Source: Neoarius graeffei (lineage: Eukaryota > Chordata > Actinopteri > Siluriformes > Ariidae). From it: 64,000 nt of DNA. Under the pieces are notes generated by a model. The model ran no database searches. It saw only the letters and a program-made list of their open reading frames with translations, and had not been told where the DNA came from. The position numbers and the translations under genes were made by a program. Below, one piece after another: positions 63,748 to 64,000 of this stretch (within the stretch, counting starts at the first letter, position 1; each line of letters begins with the position of its first letter). The stretch is from assembly GCF_027579695.1 (NCBI RefSeq), contig NC_083583.1, positions 23,271,099-23,335,098 of the forward strand. The letters run 5' to 3'.

Positions 63748-64000
63748 CTTCACAAGTAATATTAGTCTTTTAAAGTTAAAAATAAAACAAACACACGTCT
63801 GGCTTATACATGACAGTCAAAAGAGGAAATAGCCGACACGAACAATGAGACACGTTTTAGAAAAGCTTTGGATTGCAAACCAAGCAACAGAGAATTTAAC
63901 ATTAAACACTGAACTTCAATCATCCTAGAAATATTTGTCACTGCAGACAAATTAAAGATGTAACCATATTGCTTGTTAGGAGTTGCTCAGGGTTGTAACG

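Noticed and set aside
1-64000. CRISPR array or bacterial operon
   Set aside because: No repeat-spacer pattern and no ribosome-binding-site-led gene series. Introns and fish repeats show vertebrate DNA.

Overview
This is eukaryotic, teleost-fish nuclear DNA; the repeat families look most like those of a catfish or another otophysan, which is an inference. The evidence is a spliced seven-transmembrane gene with GT/AG introns, long CA/GT and TA microsatellites, fish NLR-type leucine-rich-repeat exons, and dense fish transposons (RTE LINE, tRNA-derived SINE, Tc1/mariner, hAT, TTAA-flanked THAP elements, Ty3/gypsy).

Layout. 1-13 kb is almost all repeats: a hairpin MITE (1383-1538), a possible solo LTR, a Tc1-like element broken by a TTAA-flanked THAP element (4382-6450), a full-length RTE-type LINE with an uninterrupted 1057-codon ORF (7221-10583, 10-bp target duplication), and several SINEs with clean target duplications. 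13.6-15.8 kb holds nine LRR exons of an NLR-type gene, separated by introns that are mostly CA or GT microsatellite; no NACHT or B30.2 part is present.

16.9-31.9 kb is a five-deep nest that can be dated by order. An old Gmr1-like Ty3/gypsy element (17682-31881, integrase upstream of reverse transcriptase, SCAN-like capsid) was hit by a hAT element (20236-29526, 8-bp duplication). The hAT transposase frame was then hit by a CACTG-ended MITE (about 21251-29110), the MITE by a Tc1 element (21328-28256), and the Tc1 transposase by a young chromodomain Ty3/gypsy element of the Tf1/sushi type (22206-27522) whose two 487-bp LTRs look identical. That youngest element shows an 11-nt self-complementarity between the predicted RNA 5' end and the primer-binding site, and a tRNA-like A-box/B-box pair in its LTR. 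A second, decayed relative lies on the minus strand at 32449-37885.

38-41 kb holds remnants of a second hAT. From 41519 to 58582 runs the one clear host gene, a GPR137B-like lysosomal membrane protein: seven coding exons on the plus strand, every splice phase consistent, 391 residues. Its introns hold at least four Tc1/mariner elements (one with DD37E catalytic spacing), two TTAA-flanked elements, several SINEs and a repeated MITE pair. 59.4-64 kb is 3' flank with further MITEs and a SINE and no recognised gene.

No bacterial, CRISPR, rRNA or true tRNA features were seen. The most notable structures are mobile-element biology: the nested stack, the self-priming retrotransposon, the Gmr1/SCAN element, the LINE-SINE tail sharing, the DD37E element and the THAP/TTAA family.
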